Shown here: piece by piece, positions 37,098-45,077 of the stretch
Layout of the letters: each line of letters opens with the position of its first letter
Numbering within the stretch: position 1 is the stretch's first letter
Assembly: GCF_005893125.1 (NCBI RefSeq)
Contig: NZ_VCJS01000005.1
Coordinates: 1 to 64,000 of the forward strand
Length of the DNA: 64,000 nt
DNA from: Nonomuraea basaltis
GTDB taxonomy: Bacteria; Actinomycetota; Actinomycetes; Streptosporangiales; Streptosporangiaceae
Reading direction: 5' to 3'
Notes under the pieces: generated by a model
Database searches by the model: none
Told to the model about the DNA's origin: nothing
Seen by the model: only the letters and a program-made list of their open reading frames with translations
Program-made: the position numbers and the translations under genes

Positions 37098-37538
37098 GGC
37101 ACGGTCCACGCGTGGCCGAGTCGGGCGGCCGGCAGCACGTCCGGGCTTACATGGATCTCTCACGGCACGGACAGGCGGTCGGCGTCACGGTACGGTGGGG
37201 CAGCTCTTGCCGCAAAGTGCGCAGAGTTGCCCAAAAGCGGCAGTGGTCCCCGAACCCCGGGTATTGCTAGGATTGGCCAGACCTAACGTTGGTCTGGGTT
37301 TGGGTTTGGGTTTTGATTCTGGGTTTCGGATGATGACTGCTGGTGCCGAAGTCGTCAGCGGGGGCCATGGGAACGAGGCGGGGCTGGGTGACGGATGGGA
37401 TCTGTGGTCTTTCTTCCGAATAACCCTGTACACCGGCCCGGCATGTGAAATAACGTAACTGAACTGAAATCGCCGGATCATGAGTCCGGCGATACGGTCA
37501 CCGCACAGCATGACGCGGATGAGAGCAGGAGACCCCCC
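37098..37538. other. 441-bp non-coding gap between hflX and hutI
   Basis: There is no frame with convincing coding bias. It contains a second copy of GGTACGGTGGGGC (about 37189), also present at 37080, and a G-rich tract at 37296-37323 (GGGTTTGGGTTTGGG, then GGG after 10 bases) that could form a G-quadruplex. The right part, more AT-rich, probably carries the hutI promoter. Confidence 0.5.
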
Positions 37539-37637
37539 ATGTCGTCCGGACCCGGAGCGGACTCAGTGGGCGCGGCACAAGCCGTGCGCTGGGTGTTGCG
37601 CCCGCGCGGGGGCTCGCGCAGGGCGGTGATGCGGTGA
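37539..37637 (+). CDS. Possible 32-aa leader ORF coupled to hutI
   Basis: ATG 37539 is preceded by AGGAG at 7 bases, the best ribosome site in this stretch. The peptide begins MSSGPGADSVGAA and is Arg-rich at its end. Its TGA overlaps the hutI GTG (GTGA), which itself has only a weak site. It may couple translation into hutI. No homology recognised. Confidence 0.45.
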   Translation: MSSGPGADSVGAAQAVRWVLRPRGGSRRAVMR

Positions 37638-38842
37638 CCGTTCGACTTCTCACCAACATCGGCCGCCTCTGGACCGGTAACGAGGTCCTCAGCAACGCGG
37701 CCATCCTCGTGCACAACGACCGCATCGCGTGGGTCGGGCGGGCGCCCGACCTGCCGCAGAGCGTTCCTGGAGTCGTCGACGACATCGTCGATGTCGACCA
37801 CGTCGAAAACCTCGGCGGCGCGCTCGTCACACCCGGCCTCATCGACGCCCACACGCACCCGGTCTACGCCGGCAACCGCTACGCCGAGCTGGCCATCCGC
37901 ACCGGCGGCTCCAGCGCCGCCTCGATCACGGCGGCCGGCGGCGGCGTGGGCTCGACCGTCACCGTGACCCGCGGCACCGACCCCTGGACTCTCTGCAACG
38001 GCGTACGCGAGCGGCTGCGCGGCTGGTTGCTCAGCGGCACCACCACGGTCGAGGCCAAGACCGGCTACCACCTCACGCGCGACGGCGAGCTGGCCGACGT
38101 GCGGCTCCTGCGCGAGCTGGAGAAGGAGCCGATGATGCCGCGCGTGCACGTCACGTTCCTCGCGGCGCACGTGGTGCCACCCGAATACTTCGGCCGCCAG
38201 CGCGAATACGTCGAGGCCGTGGGCGCCTGGTGCGCCGACGCGGCCGCGGCGGGAGCCGACAGCGTCGACGTCTACTGCGACGAGGGCCACTTCACCACCG
38301 AGGAATCCCGCTGGGTCCTCGCCTCCGGCCGCAACGTCGGCCTGCTGCCGCGCGTCCACGCCGGCATCTTCAGCCGCCGCGGCGCCGTCCAGCTGGCCGC
38401 CGAGCTCGGCTGCGCCTCCGCCGACGGCCTGCACCACATGTCGGACGAGGACATCGCCATCATGTCCCGCTACGGCGTGCCCGCGGTCGTCTGCCCGGCC
38501 ACCGCCCTCCAGCGCGGCCATCTCCCGCCCGTCCGCCAGATGATCAAGCACGGCGTGCAGATCGCACTCGGCAGCGACCACAACCCCGGCTACTGCGGCA
38601 TCACCTCGATGTCGCTGGTGATCGCCATGGCGGTGTCCGCGTTCGGGATGAGCGTCAACGACGCGCTCCGCGCGGCCACCCTCGGCGGCGCCACCGTCCT
38701 GGGCGCTCCGGACCGCGGCGTCCTGGCACCGGGCCGGCTGGCCGACATCGTCCAGTGGGACGCCGACCACGAGGGCGCGTTCGCCTGGTCCTTCGGCCTC
38801 AAGCCACGCCGCGTCTGGCGGGGTGGGACGCCCGTTCAGTAG
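37634..38842 (+). CDS. hutI: Imidazolonepropionase
   Basis: Third step of histidine breakdown: opens imidazolonepropionate to N-formimino-L-glutamate. 402-aa amidohydrolase barrel. The metal motif is GLIDAHTHPVYAG, then GGSSAASITAAGGGV, FLAAHVVPPE, and SDHNPGYCGITSM near the end. GTG 37634 is coupled to the upstream small ORF. degV begins 10 bases after its stop. Confidence 0.94.
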   Translation: MTVRLLTNIGRLWTGNEVLSNAAILVHNDRIAWVGRAPDLPQSVPGVVDDIVDVDHVENLGGALVTPGLIDAHTHPVYAGNRYAELAIRTGGSSAASITAAGGGVGSTVTVTRGTDPWTLCNGVRERLRGWLLSGTTTVEAKTGYHLTRDGELADVRLLRELEKEPMMPRVHVTFLAAHVVPPEYFGRQREYVEAVGAWCADAAAAGADSVDVYCDEGHFTTEESRWVLASGRNVGLLPRVHAGIFSRRGAVQLAAELGCASADGLHHMSDEDIAIMSRYGVPAVVCPATALQRGHLPPVRQMIKHGVQIALGSDHNPGYCGITSMSLVIAMAVSAFGMSVNDALRAATLGGATVLGAPDRGVLAPGRLADIVQWDADHEGAFAWSFGLKPRRVWRGGTPVQ

Positions 38843-38852
38843 CTCTCGCGTC

Positions 38853-39731
38853 ATGCCCCCCACGGTCGCCGTCGTCACCGACTCAACTGCTTACCTTCCT
38901 GCGGTGCCGGGTGTCACGGTCGTGCCCTTACAGGTGATCATGGGGGATACCTCGTACGACGAGGGCTCCAACGGCAGCTGGGTGCCGGGTCATGAGGGCT
39001 CGGACGGCGAGAATTCCTCCGTGGGCGACCTCGCCTCCGCCACCACCTCCCGCCCTTCCCCGGCCCGCTTCGTCTCCTGCTACTCGTCCTTGGCCGCGGC
39101 GGGCGCCACAGGGGTGGTCTCGATCCACCTGTCGGCCGAGATGTCAGGCACGGTCGAATCCGCCCTCGCAGCAGCCCGCGACGCCCCCTTGCCTGTGGAA
39201 GTGATCGACAGCCGCTCGATCGCGATGGGCCTGGGGTTCCCGGTCCTGGTGGCGGCGCGTGCCGCTGCGAGCGGGGCCTCCCTGGAGGCGGTGACGTCGG
39301 CGGCCCGCCGCTGCGCAGAGACGACCCGAACGTTCTTCTACGTCGACACCCTCGACTACCTGCGGCGCAGCGGCCGCATCGGCACCGCGGCCTCTCTGTT
39401 CGGCTCGGCCCTCATGATCAAGCCGCTGCTCCACATCGTGAACGGCCAGATCTCGCTGCTCGAGAAGGTCCGCACGTCGGCGCGCGCCATCGCGCGCCTG
39501 GAGGACCTGGCGGTGCAGGCGGCCGGTGACGGGCCGGTGGAGGTGGCGGTGCAGCACCTGGCGGCGCGAGGCCGAGCCGAAGCACTCGCGGAACGGCTGC
39601 CGAAGCGGCTGCCCGGGCTGGTGGAGCTGCGGGTGGTGGAGGTAGGACCGGTGATCGGGGCGCATGTGGGCCCCGGCATGCTCGGCCTGACCGTCACACC
39701 ATGTGATCTCTCGGCTCCTCCAGGCTCCTGA
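38853..39731 (+). CDS. degV: DegV family fatty-acid-binding protein
   Basis: 292 aa from ATG 38853 (MPPTVAVVTDSTAYLPA). The N-terminal VVTDSTA and the VSIHLSAEMSGT and DYLRRSGRIG motifs form the lipid pocket. DegV/FakB proteins deliver fatty acids to a kinase, but no fakA is visible here. In actinomycetes degV commonly precedes comEA-comEC, as here. Confidence 0.92.
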   Translation: MPPTVAVVTDSTAYLPAVPGVTVVPLQVIMGDTSYDEGSNGSWVPGHEGSDGENSSVGDLASATTSRPSPARFVSCYSSLAAAGATGVVSIHLSAEMSGTVESALAAARDAPLPVEVIDSRSIAMGLGFPVLVAARAAASGASLEAVTSAARRCAETTRTFFYVDTLDYLRRSGRIGTAASLFGSALMIKPLLHIVNGQISLLEKVRTSARAIARLEDLAVQAAGDGPVEVAVQHLAARGRAEALAERLPKRLPGLVELRVVEVGPVIGAHVGPGMLGLTVTPCDLSAPPGS

Positions 39732-39921
39732 TCTCACCGCCTCCCAGCGCGTTTGCCGCAGCACCGGGCAGATCCCGTGGGGGCCACCGTGGGGGCACCG
39801 TTGCGGCCTTGAGAGCGCCTCTGGGGTCCCTTTATCCACAGGCCCATAAACCATACCTGCACTGTCCCCAGAACGCCGCTCGGGCCCCTACAGCGGCCTC
39901 CGGCGGCCTACGTTCTCTCGC

Positions 39922-41037
39922 GTGCGAACCCCTGATGCGACCGCGGAGCGAGCCATAGCCGAATCCCGGCTACGGTCGATCATCAATCCTGCCCGACGCC
40001 CCCACCGGGTTCTCCTTCGGCGCACTGGTGGTGACCGCATCGAGAATCCGGAAAGCGGTGGCGGTGTTTCGGTCCGGGATCAGGAGCGCGCAAGCTTGAC
40101 CGGGGAGACCGCAGGCGCACCTCGCGGAAGAAGCTCCCGAAACGGGATCGACTCGATGGAGGGCCTGGACGATGACAGCCCGCCGATCGGCTGGCGTGAG
40201 ACCGCCTCAACTACGCGCCCGAAACCAGACGACGAGCGCCCCGCCACGTCGGCCCCTTCTCGCCGCAACGGCGGGCCCATCCCCGTACCACCCTCTTTCC
40301 AGGCGTTCCGCACAGCCTTGGCCTCCCAGGCTCCTGCTCTCGACCCAGGCAAGCCGGGCCTTCGTGTGCTGCTCGCCGTTGGAGCCCTCGCGATAGCCGT
40401 CGCCGCCTTCTTCGTCTGGCGATCCCAGCCCGCACCCGAGCCGCTGCCGCCTCCCACCCCGATCTCGCCGTCGCCCCCGTCCCCCACCGACAAGGTCACC
40501 GTCCACGTCGCCGGAAAGATCCGCAAGCCAGGCGTCTACCTGCTCCCTTCAGGCGCCCGGGTCACGGACGCGGTGACGGCGGCCGGGGGAGTGGCACGTG
40601 GCGCCTCCACCGGCTCGCTCAATCTCGCCAGACGCTTGATCGATGGCGAGCAGATCGTGGTGGGCGCCACCGCAGGCCCGGCCGCTCCTGGCTCCCCCGT
40701 CACTGACCCGGCCGGCGCCGTCATCGACCTGAACTCCGCCACGGCCGAGCAACTCGAGCAGCTCCCAGGCGTGGGGGAGGTCCTGGCGGCGCGCATCATC
40801 GAGTTCCGCGACAGCCATGGCGGCTTCACCAGCGTCGACCAGCTCCGCGAGGTGAGCGGCATAGGCCCCCCGAAACTGACGAATGAGGTTAAGCTAGGGC
40901 ATCGTGAAGCCCTTACGCGCCATCCTTCTGCTGCGCATCAGCGACGACAAAAGCGGCGAAGCGGCAGGAGTCGGACGACAAGACGAAGATGGGCGACGGC
41001 TGGCCGAAAGGATCGGCTGGACGATCGGCCCCGATGA
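39922..41037 (+). pseudogene. comEA: ComEA, truncated by prophage insertion
   Basis: DNA-binding protein of the competence/DNA-uptake apparatus. A basic disordered N-terminus is followed by a membrane helix (VLLAVGALAIAVAAFFVW, about 150-167). A SLBB domain follows (KVTVHVAGKIRKPGVYLLPS), then the helix-hairpin-helix pair (DLNSATAEQLEQLPGVG... and LREVSGIGP). After GIGPPKL the normal ending (FADLKxLVTV-like) is lost. The frame instead reads about 55 Arg-rich residues out of phase through the start of the integrase gene. Genuine ComEA sequence ends near 40880. GTG 39922 is the chosen start. Confidence 0.85.
40850..40903. mobile_element. Inferred attL of the prophage inside comEA
   Basis: Host comEA coding sequence stops matching its family within GGCATAGGCCCCCCGAAACT (about 40859-40878). 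The integrase GTG is at 40904. Serine integrase phages keep attP next to int, so the hybrid site must lie in this interval. The exact core dinucleotide cannot be fixed without attR. Confidence 0.65.
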
Positions 41038-42361
41038 GACCCACGTCATCATCGAGAACGACACATCGGCGTTCAAGCGCCGCAAAATCGCCCTTCCGGA
41101 CGGGACGACGGCCCTGAGGACAGTCCGCCCCGGTTTTCGACGCTGCCTCGACATGCTCGCCACCGGCGCCGCAGACGGACTCCTGGCCTACGACCTCGAC
41201 CGTGTCGCCCGTGACCCCCGAGACCTGGAAGACCTGATCGACGTCGTTGAATCCAGCCGGCCACGTATCGCCGTCGAATCGGTCAGTGGATCGCTGCGGC
41301 TCAACAACGACGGGGACGTGACGATGGCGCGCGTCATGGTCGCGGTAGCCAACAAGAGCAGCCGGGACACAGCCCGGCGTGTCACCCGCAAGCACGAGGA
41401 ACTCGCCGCGCAAGGCAAGACGGGCGGCGGCGGCATCCGAGCCTACGGCTACGACCAGAACGGGATGACCATCCGTGAGGACGAGGCGGAGGTCATCCGG
41501 TGGATGGCCGCGGAGATCCTCGATGGGCAGACCCTTGTCGGCCTCGCGAACCTGCTGAACGAGCGCGGCGTGCGACCAGTGAAGGCCGGACAGTGGAACT
41601 CCCGCTCGGTGTGGTCCGTACTCACCGGTCCGCGGATCGCAGGGCTGCGGCGGTTCCGAGGAGTCGTGGTCGGCGATGCGGTGTGGCCCGCCGTTCTCGA
41701 CCGGGACACATGGGATGCCGTCCGGGCGAAGATCTCGGCCCGCGCTACCGGTCACACCAACCAGCTCGTCCGCTGGCTGACAGGCAGCCTGTGGTGTTCC
41801 CTGTCTGGGGACCTCCTGACCGGCATGTCAGTCACCAAGCGCGCGGGGGCCCAATACTGGTGTTCCACCCCGCGTGGTGGATGCGGAAAGATCACCGTGA
41901 CCGCCTCCCATGTTGAGGATCTGATTGGCCGGCGCGTCGTCGAACTTCTGACCAACCCCGATTTCGTCAAGCGAGTGCTCACCATCACCTCGAAGTCATC
42001 CACCGACGAGACGCGCACCCAGCTGGCGGAGGACGAGAAGCAGCTGAAGGAGCTCGCGCGCATGTGGGCGACCCGGCGGATCACGCTTGCCGAGTACACC
42101 GAAGCCCGAACCATCATCGAGGAGCGGATCAAGAACGCGCGGGCGTTCGCTCTCGGCTCCGCTCCTCGTGTCCTGCGGCATCTGCTTGAGGGCGACGTGC
42201 AGGCCAAATGGGATGGTCTGACGCCTGTCGATCGCCGCGAGGCCGTGCGGGCGATCATTCCTGACGGCTTCGACGTGCTGCCTCTCGACAAGGGCAAACC
42301 GCGGCGGTTCGACCCCGACAGGATCGTTCCACGGCTAGCCGAGCGCACACACGTCAAGTAG
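40904..42361 (+). CDS. int: Large serine integrase
   Basis: 485 aa. The resolvase domain has catalytic Ser13 in LLRISDDK; DRVARDPRDLEDL and SGSLRLNNDGDVTMARVMVAVA follow. The recombinase domain (about 185-285) has YGYDQNGMTI and LNERGVRPVKAGQWNSRSV. The zinc-ribbon region (about 300-330) has only WCSLSGD and YWCSTPRGGCG, so one of the usual four Cys is missing. A coiled coil follows (about 365-410). GTG 40904 begins next to attL. Its 3' end overlaps the leftward gene by 27 bases. Confidence 0.93.
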   Translation: MKPLRAILLLRISDDKSGEAAGVGRQDEDGRRLAERIGWTIGPDETHVIIENDTSAFKRRKIALPDGTTALRTVRPGFRRCLDMLATGAADGLLAYDLDRVARDPRDLEDLIDVVESSRPRIAVESVSGSLRLNNDGDVTMARVMVAVANKSSRDTARRVTRKHEELAAQGKTGGGGIRAYGYDQNGMTIREDEAEVIRWMAAEILDGQTLVGLANLLNERGVRPVKAGQWNSRSVWSVLTGPRIAGLRRFRGVVVGDAVWPAVLDRDTWDAVRAKISARATGHTNQLVRWLTGSLWCSLSGDLLTGMSVTKRAGAQYWCSTPRGGCGKITVTASHVEDLIGRRVVELLTNPDFVKRVLTITSKSSTDETRTQLAEDEKQLKELARMWATRRITLAEYTEARTIIEERIKNARAFALGSAPRVLRHLLEGDVQAKWDGLTPVDRREAVRAIIPDGFDVLPLDKGKPRRFDPDRIVPRLAERTHVK

Positions 42362-43102
42362 CGGGTCCAGGTCGACGCGCAGCACGCAGTCCCGTCCGGC
42401 AGTAGGCGCCGGAGGTGCGACGCCGGAGGATTCGCCAGTCGGTGGTGTGGTCGCCGCGGTCGGCGGAGGCGTCGGGCTGGCGGAAAGGTCCTCAGGGGTG
42501 AGGCGGGGAGCTTCGGGAATCTCTGTCTCTGAGGGCTCCGCTGTCCCCGTAGGCCGGGGCTGGGTTGACCGCGTTGGTGTCTGCTCCGGGCGGGGCGTCG
42601 GCCGGATCGCGGGACGGGTCCCTGGCCCATCCGTCGGTTCTGACCTGTCCGTCGGCTTGCGCCCGTCCTGGCCGGGCGTGGCCGAGGGGGTCGGCTTGCG
42701 CGTGATGGGCGGGCTCTGTGACCGCATGGTGGGCGTGGCCGTGACAGTGAGTGGCGGCGCGGCGATTTTCGGCTGCTCAGCACCATCGAGAAGCATCGGC
42801 AGCATGAGGGCCGCGCCGGCTGTCAAGGCGCTGCCTGCTGCTGCGGTTGCCGCCAACGCTGCTCCGGGGTGATTCCGCCCCCAGCGTTTGAGGGGCTCCC
42901 AGGCGAACGCCGCGATGGGCAGGCCGACAAGTGCGGCCAGGCCGTGCTCGTGCATGCGCACCGCCGCCCATATGGCGACGGCCCTCGCTTTGCCCTTGAG
43001 CTTCTCGTCTACCTCGACCACCGTGCGGCCATGCTCGGTGAAGGCCACGGCCGGGCTGACGGGGTTCTTCACTTCCCGGATCTCAGGCCATCTCACGAGC
43101 AT
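42335..43102 (-). CDS. Prophage membrane protein with Pro/Thr-rich tail
   Basis: About 255 aa from ATG 43102 (MLVRWPEIREVKN). The N-terminus is cytosolic. Two hydrophobic stretches lie near residues 58-75 and 82-110 (AALAATAAAGSALTAGAAL). A long Pro/Thr/Ser-rich outer segment ends CVLRVDLDPLLDVCALG with two Cys. The start overlaps the upstream gene by 10 bases. Leftward transcription beside int suggests expression in the lysogen. No family recognised. Confidence 0.65.
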   Translation of the reverse strand: MLVRWPEIREVKNPVSPAVAFTEHGRTVVEVDEKLKGKARAVAIWAAVRMHEHGLAALVGLPIAAFAWEPLKRWGRNHPGAALAATAAAGSALTAGAALMLPMLLDGAEQPKIAAPPLTVTATPTMRSQSPPITRKPTPSATPGQDGRKPTDRSEPTDGPGTRPAIRPTPRPEQTPTRSTQPRPTGTAEPSETEIPEAPRLTPEDLSASPTPPPTAATTPPTGESSGVAPPAPTAGRDCVLRVDLDPLLDVCALG

Positions 43103-43497
43103 TCGCCGCCGTACTGCTCTGTGAATCGTCGCCACCACTGCGACTCGGCGATGGGGTCGGCCCGCCCTACTGATGGGACGAGGAAGGACCGCATCCGGCC
43201 ACCGATTCGCCAGCGGACAGGGTGCCATTGTCCGGCTGTGCTGCGCATGGCGTTGACCACCGCTGTGGGCGGCGGATCTGTCAGCAGGGCGTAGATCGTG
43301 TCTTGCAGGTGCTGGATCATGTCGTGGGAGAATTCGAGGTCCGCGGCCATGTCGGCGAAGCGCTGCTTGGTGAAGGTCTCATCGCGCAGTTGGGCCGTGG
43401 CGGCTCGTCTTGCGATGTCGAGGCGCTCTTTGATGGTGGCGAGGATGCTCCGGATCCGCTCCTGGTCAGACTCGTCACGACGTTTTTCGGCGATCAC
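43093..43497 (-). CDS. Prophage hypothetical protein
   Basis: 134 aa from GTG 43497, with GGGGGTGGAAAG upstream. It is mostly helical and charged (ERIRSILATIKERLDIARRA), then WHPVRWRIGGRMRSFLVPSV. Cotranscribed with the membrane protein downstream. Function unknown. Confidence 0.6.
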   Translation of the reverse strand: MIAEKRRDESDQERIRSILATIKERLDIARRAATAQLRDETFTKQRFADMAADLEFSHDMIQHLQDTIYALLTDPPPTAVVNAMRSTAGQWHPVRWRIGGRMRSFLVPSVGRADPIAESQWWRRFTEQYGGECS

Positions 43498-43790
43498 GTG
43501 CTTTCCACCCCCAGGCGATATTGCGCAAAACGCGCAGACTTGCCCTAATGCGCCCCCTCGCCCCGAACGGTGCAGACCGTTATTCCATGACGAAAACCTT
43601 CAATAGTCCACCCTAAGTGAAGGCCCGTAATCGTATCGTGACATAGGGCAACAAGGTCACGCCAGGGCACACCAGGGCACGCCCTCCGACCTGCGCCTTC
43701 CTGAATGATTGCTGAGAATAGGACGCGAGCCGGGTGACCTAAAACCCGCAAGGTGAGCAGCCGCAATAAAGAAAGCGCGTAGCTGTCGGA
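43498..43790. other. 293-bp gap between leftward prophage genes
   Basis: No coding frame is convincing. It holds GCGCAAAACGCGC near 43526 and a repeated CAGGGCAC near 43662-43680. The repressor transcript probably ends here and the promoter of the 43497 gene lies at its left end. Confidence 0.5.
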
Positions 43791-44396
43791 CTAGCCGCGT
43801 GACCGAAACTCTCGCACATCGGCAGATGGCCTCTCGTCCAGCTGCCGAGCTTTTGCTTCCTCCAGCCTGCGCAAGGACTCCAGTTGGTGGATCAAGTACC
43901 GGCGCTCCACCTCGTCCAGGCCCGGCGTCTCCCACAGGTGCTGCTCCTGCGGATCCTCGTACCGGCGCTCCACGGCAGGGGTGTCAGACCTTTGCGAGGC
44001 CGGAGCCACCTCCTCCAGGATGGCGCGCACCCTTTCAGGGCTGAGTCGGCGCGACAGCTCGCGGAGGGCAGCCTCTAGCCCGTCGGCAGCCTGTACCTCG
44101 CCCGCGCCCGCGGTCACTCTGATGACGCCGGCGCCGCCTGGCGCGGTGACGGAGGTCATCTCTGTGGGATCGCCGCCCGCCAGGACGCTCTCGATAGAGC
44201 CGGACGCCCACTGGAGCGCTTCTTCGAGCCGGGCGCGGACCAGGTCACTGACGCCGGCCTCTCCGCTGCGGAACTTGCGGAGGTGGGCAGTGGAGATCCC
44301 TGCCTGTTCCGCGACGTCGTTCCACTGGAGTCGCAGGGCTACTCGCCGCTGGTTCATGAGCTCGGCGAGGCGCTTGAAGTTGTCGACTCGCTCCAT
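43791..44396 (-). CDS. Prophage repressor (HTH domain), leftward
   Basis: 201 aa from ATG 44396 (MERVDNFKRLAEL). The N-terminal HTH is LQWNDVAEQAGISTAHLRKFRSGEAGVS. A Val/Gly-rich middle is followed by a helical C-terminus (LDEVERRYLIHQLESLRRLEEA) likely used to dimerise. It is divergent from a small Cro-like gene, the layout of a phage immunity switch. The frame extends to 44510 but those residues do not look coding. Confidence 0.78.
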   Translation of the reverse strand: MERVDNFKRLAELMNQRRVALRLQWNDVAEQAGISTAHLRKFRSGEAGVSDLVRARLEEALQWASGSIESVLAGGDPTEMTSVTAPGGAGVIRVTAGAGEVQAADGLEAALRELSRRLSPERVRAILEEVAPASQRSDTPAVERRYEDPQEQHLWETPGLDEVERRYLIHQLESLRRLEEAKARQLDERPSADVREFRSRG

Positions 44397-44556
44397 CGTG
44401 TTCGTCCTCCGAATGTTGGTTGGGCTCGCGGACCCTGACCGCAATGTATCGCAAATTGCCTGTTCAGATGGCCAGGTGACGCGCTCTGCTTGAGGGGTTA
44501 AAAGAATCATGAGCGCTCTGTTGCGCTCTCTTAAATTATTGCGCTATGTTGCGTTC
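44397..44556. promoter_or_regulatory. Immunity operator region with repeated TTGCG half-sites
   Basis: On the repressor side, CGCAA occurs at 44451 and 44461 (CGCAATGTATCGCAA). On the Cro side TTGCG occurs at 44521, 44539 and 44550, in TTGCGCTCTC, TTGCGCTATG and TTGCGTT. It is AT-rich (TCTTAAATTATT at 44529-44540) and must hold both divergent promoters. Confidence 0.6.
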
Positions 44557-44814
44557 ATGAGGAAGCGACTCAAACTCCCCTTCGACGGTGGTCTAGCGAG
44601 GGAACAGCGAGAACGCAGAGGTTTCACGCTTGCTGAGCTCGAACTTCGCTGCGAACAAGCTGGCACAAAAATCGCCGCCAGCACTCTATGTAGGTGGGAG
44701 ACGGGAGTCTTCGGTCCTACTGCGGCGCGCTTGGCCGTCCTCGCCATAGCTCTCGACGTTGATGTTGACGCCCTGTTGCGCAACTCTGACGGATCCAAGG
44801 CGGAGTGTGCCTGA
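44557..44814 (+). CDS. Cro-like small XRE HTH protein
   Basis: 85 aa from ATG 44557 (MRKRLKLPFDGG). The HTH is FTLAELELRCEQAGTKIAAS, then TLCRWETGVFGPTAARLAV. First gene of the rightward early operon, opposing the repressor. The next gene starts on its last base (TGATG). Confidence 0.78.
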   Translation: MRKRLKLPFDGGLAREQRERRGFTLAELELRCEQAGTKIAASTLCRWETGVFGPTAARLAVLAIALDVDVDALLRNSDGSKAECA

Positions 44815-45077
44815 TGCGCAGAGAAGCGATCAATAGCGCTCCCGATACATCCTCGTGCCCTGGCGGACCGGGATCGGTTCCCCCCGGCAACTCCATGGCG
44901 GGACGTGGCCTCTCTCGCCCGCTCATCGAGCTCATTGACATGCCGAGCGATGAACAGATCCGCACTGTCGCCAGGATCTTCGGCCTTCACGAGGGCGGAG
45001 CGCTCTATGAGGCCATCAAGGAGCGCCTCGACCGTGAGACCGCGGACAGCAAATCAGCGGGGGAGACGGCAGCATGA
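44814..45077 (+). CDS. Prophage hypothetical protein
   Basis: 87 aa. The N-terminus is Pro/Gly/Ser-rich and likely disordered. The C-terminal half is helical (MPSDEQIRTVARIFGLHEGG). It overlaps the Cro-like gene by one base and the antirepressor by four. Unknown role. Confidence 0.6.
   Translation: MRREAINSAPDTSSCPGGPGSVPPGNSMAGRGLSRPLIELIDMPSDEQIRTVARIFGLHEGGALYEAIKERLDRETADSKSAGETAA

Noticed and set aside
43545-43766. Leftward 73-codon frame in the gap before the repressor
   Set aside because: No ribosome site, low coding bias and no recognisable product.
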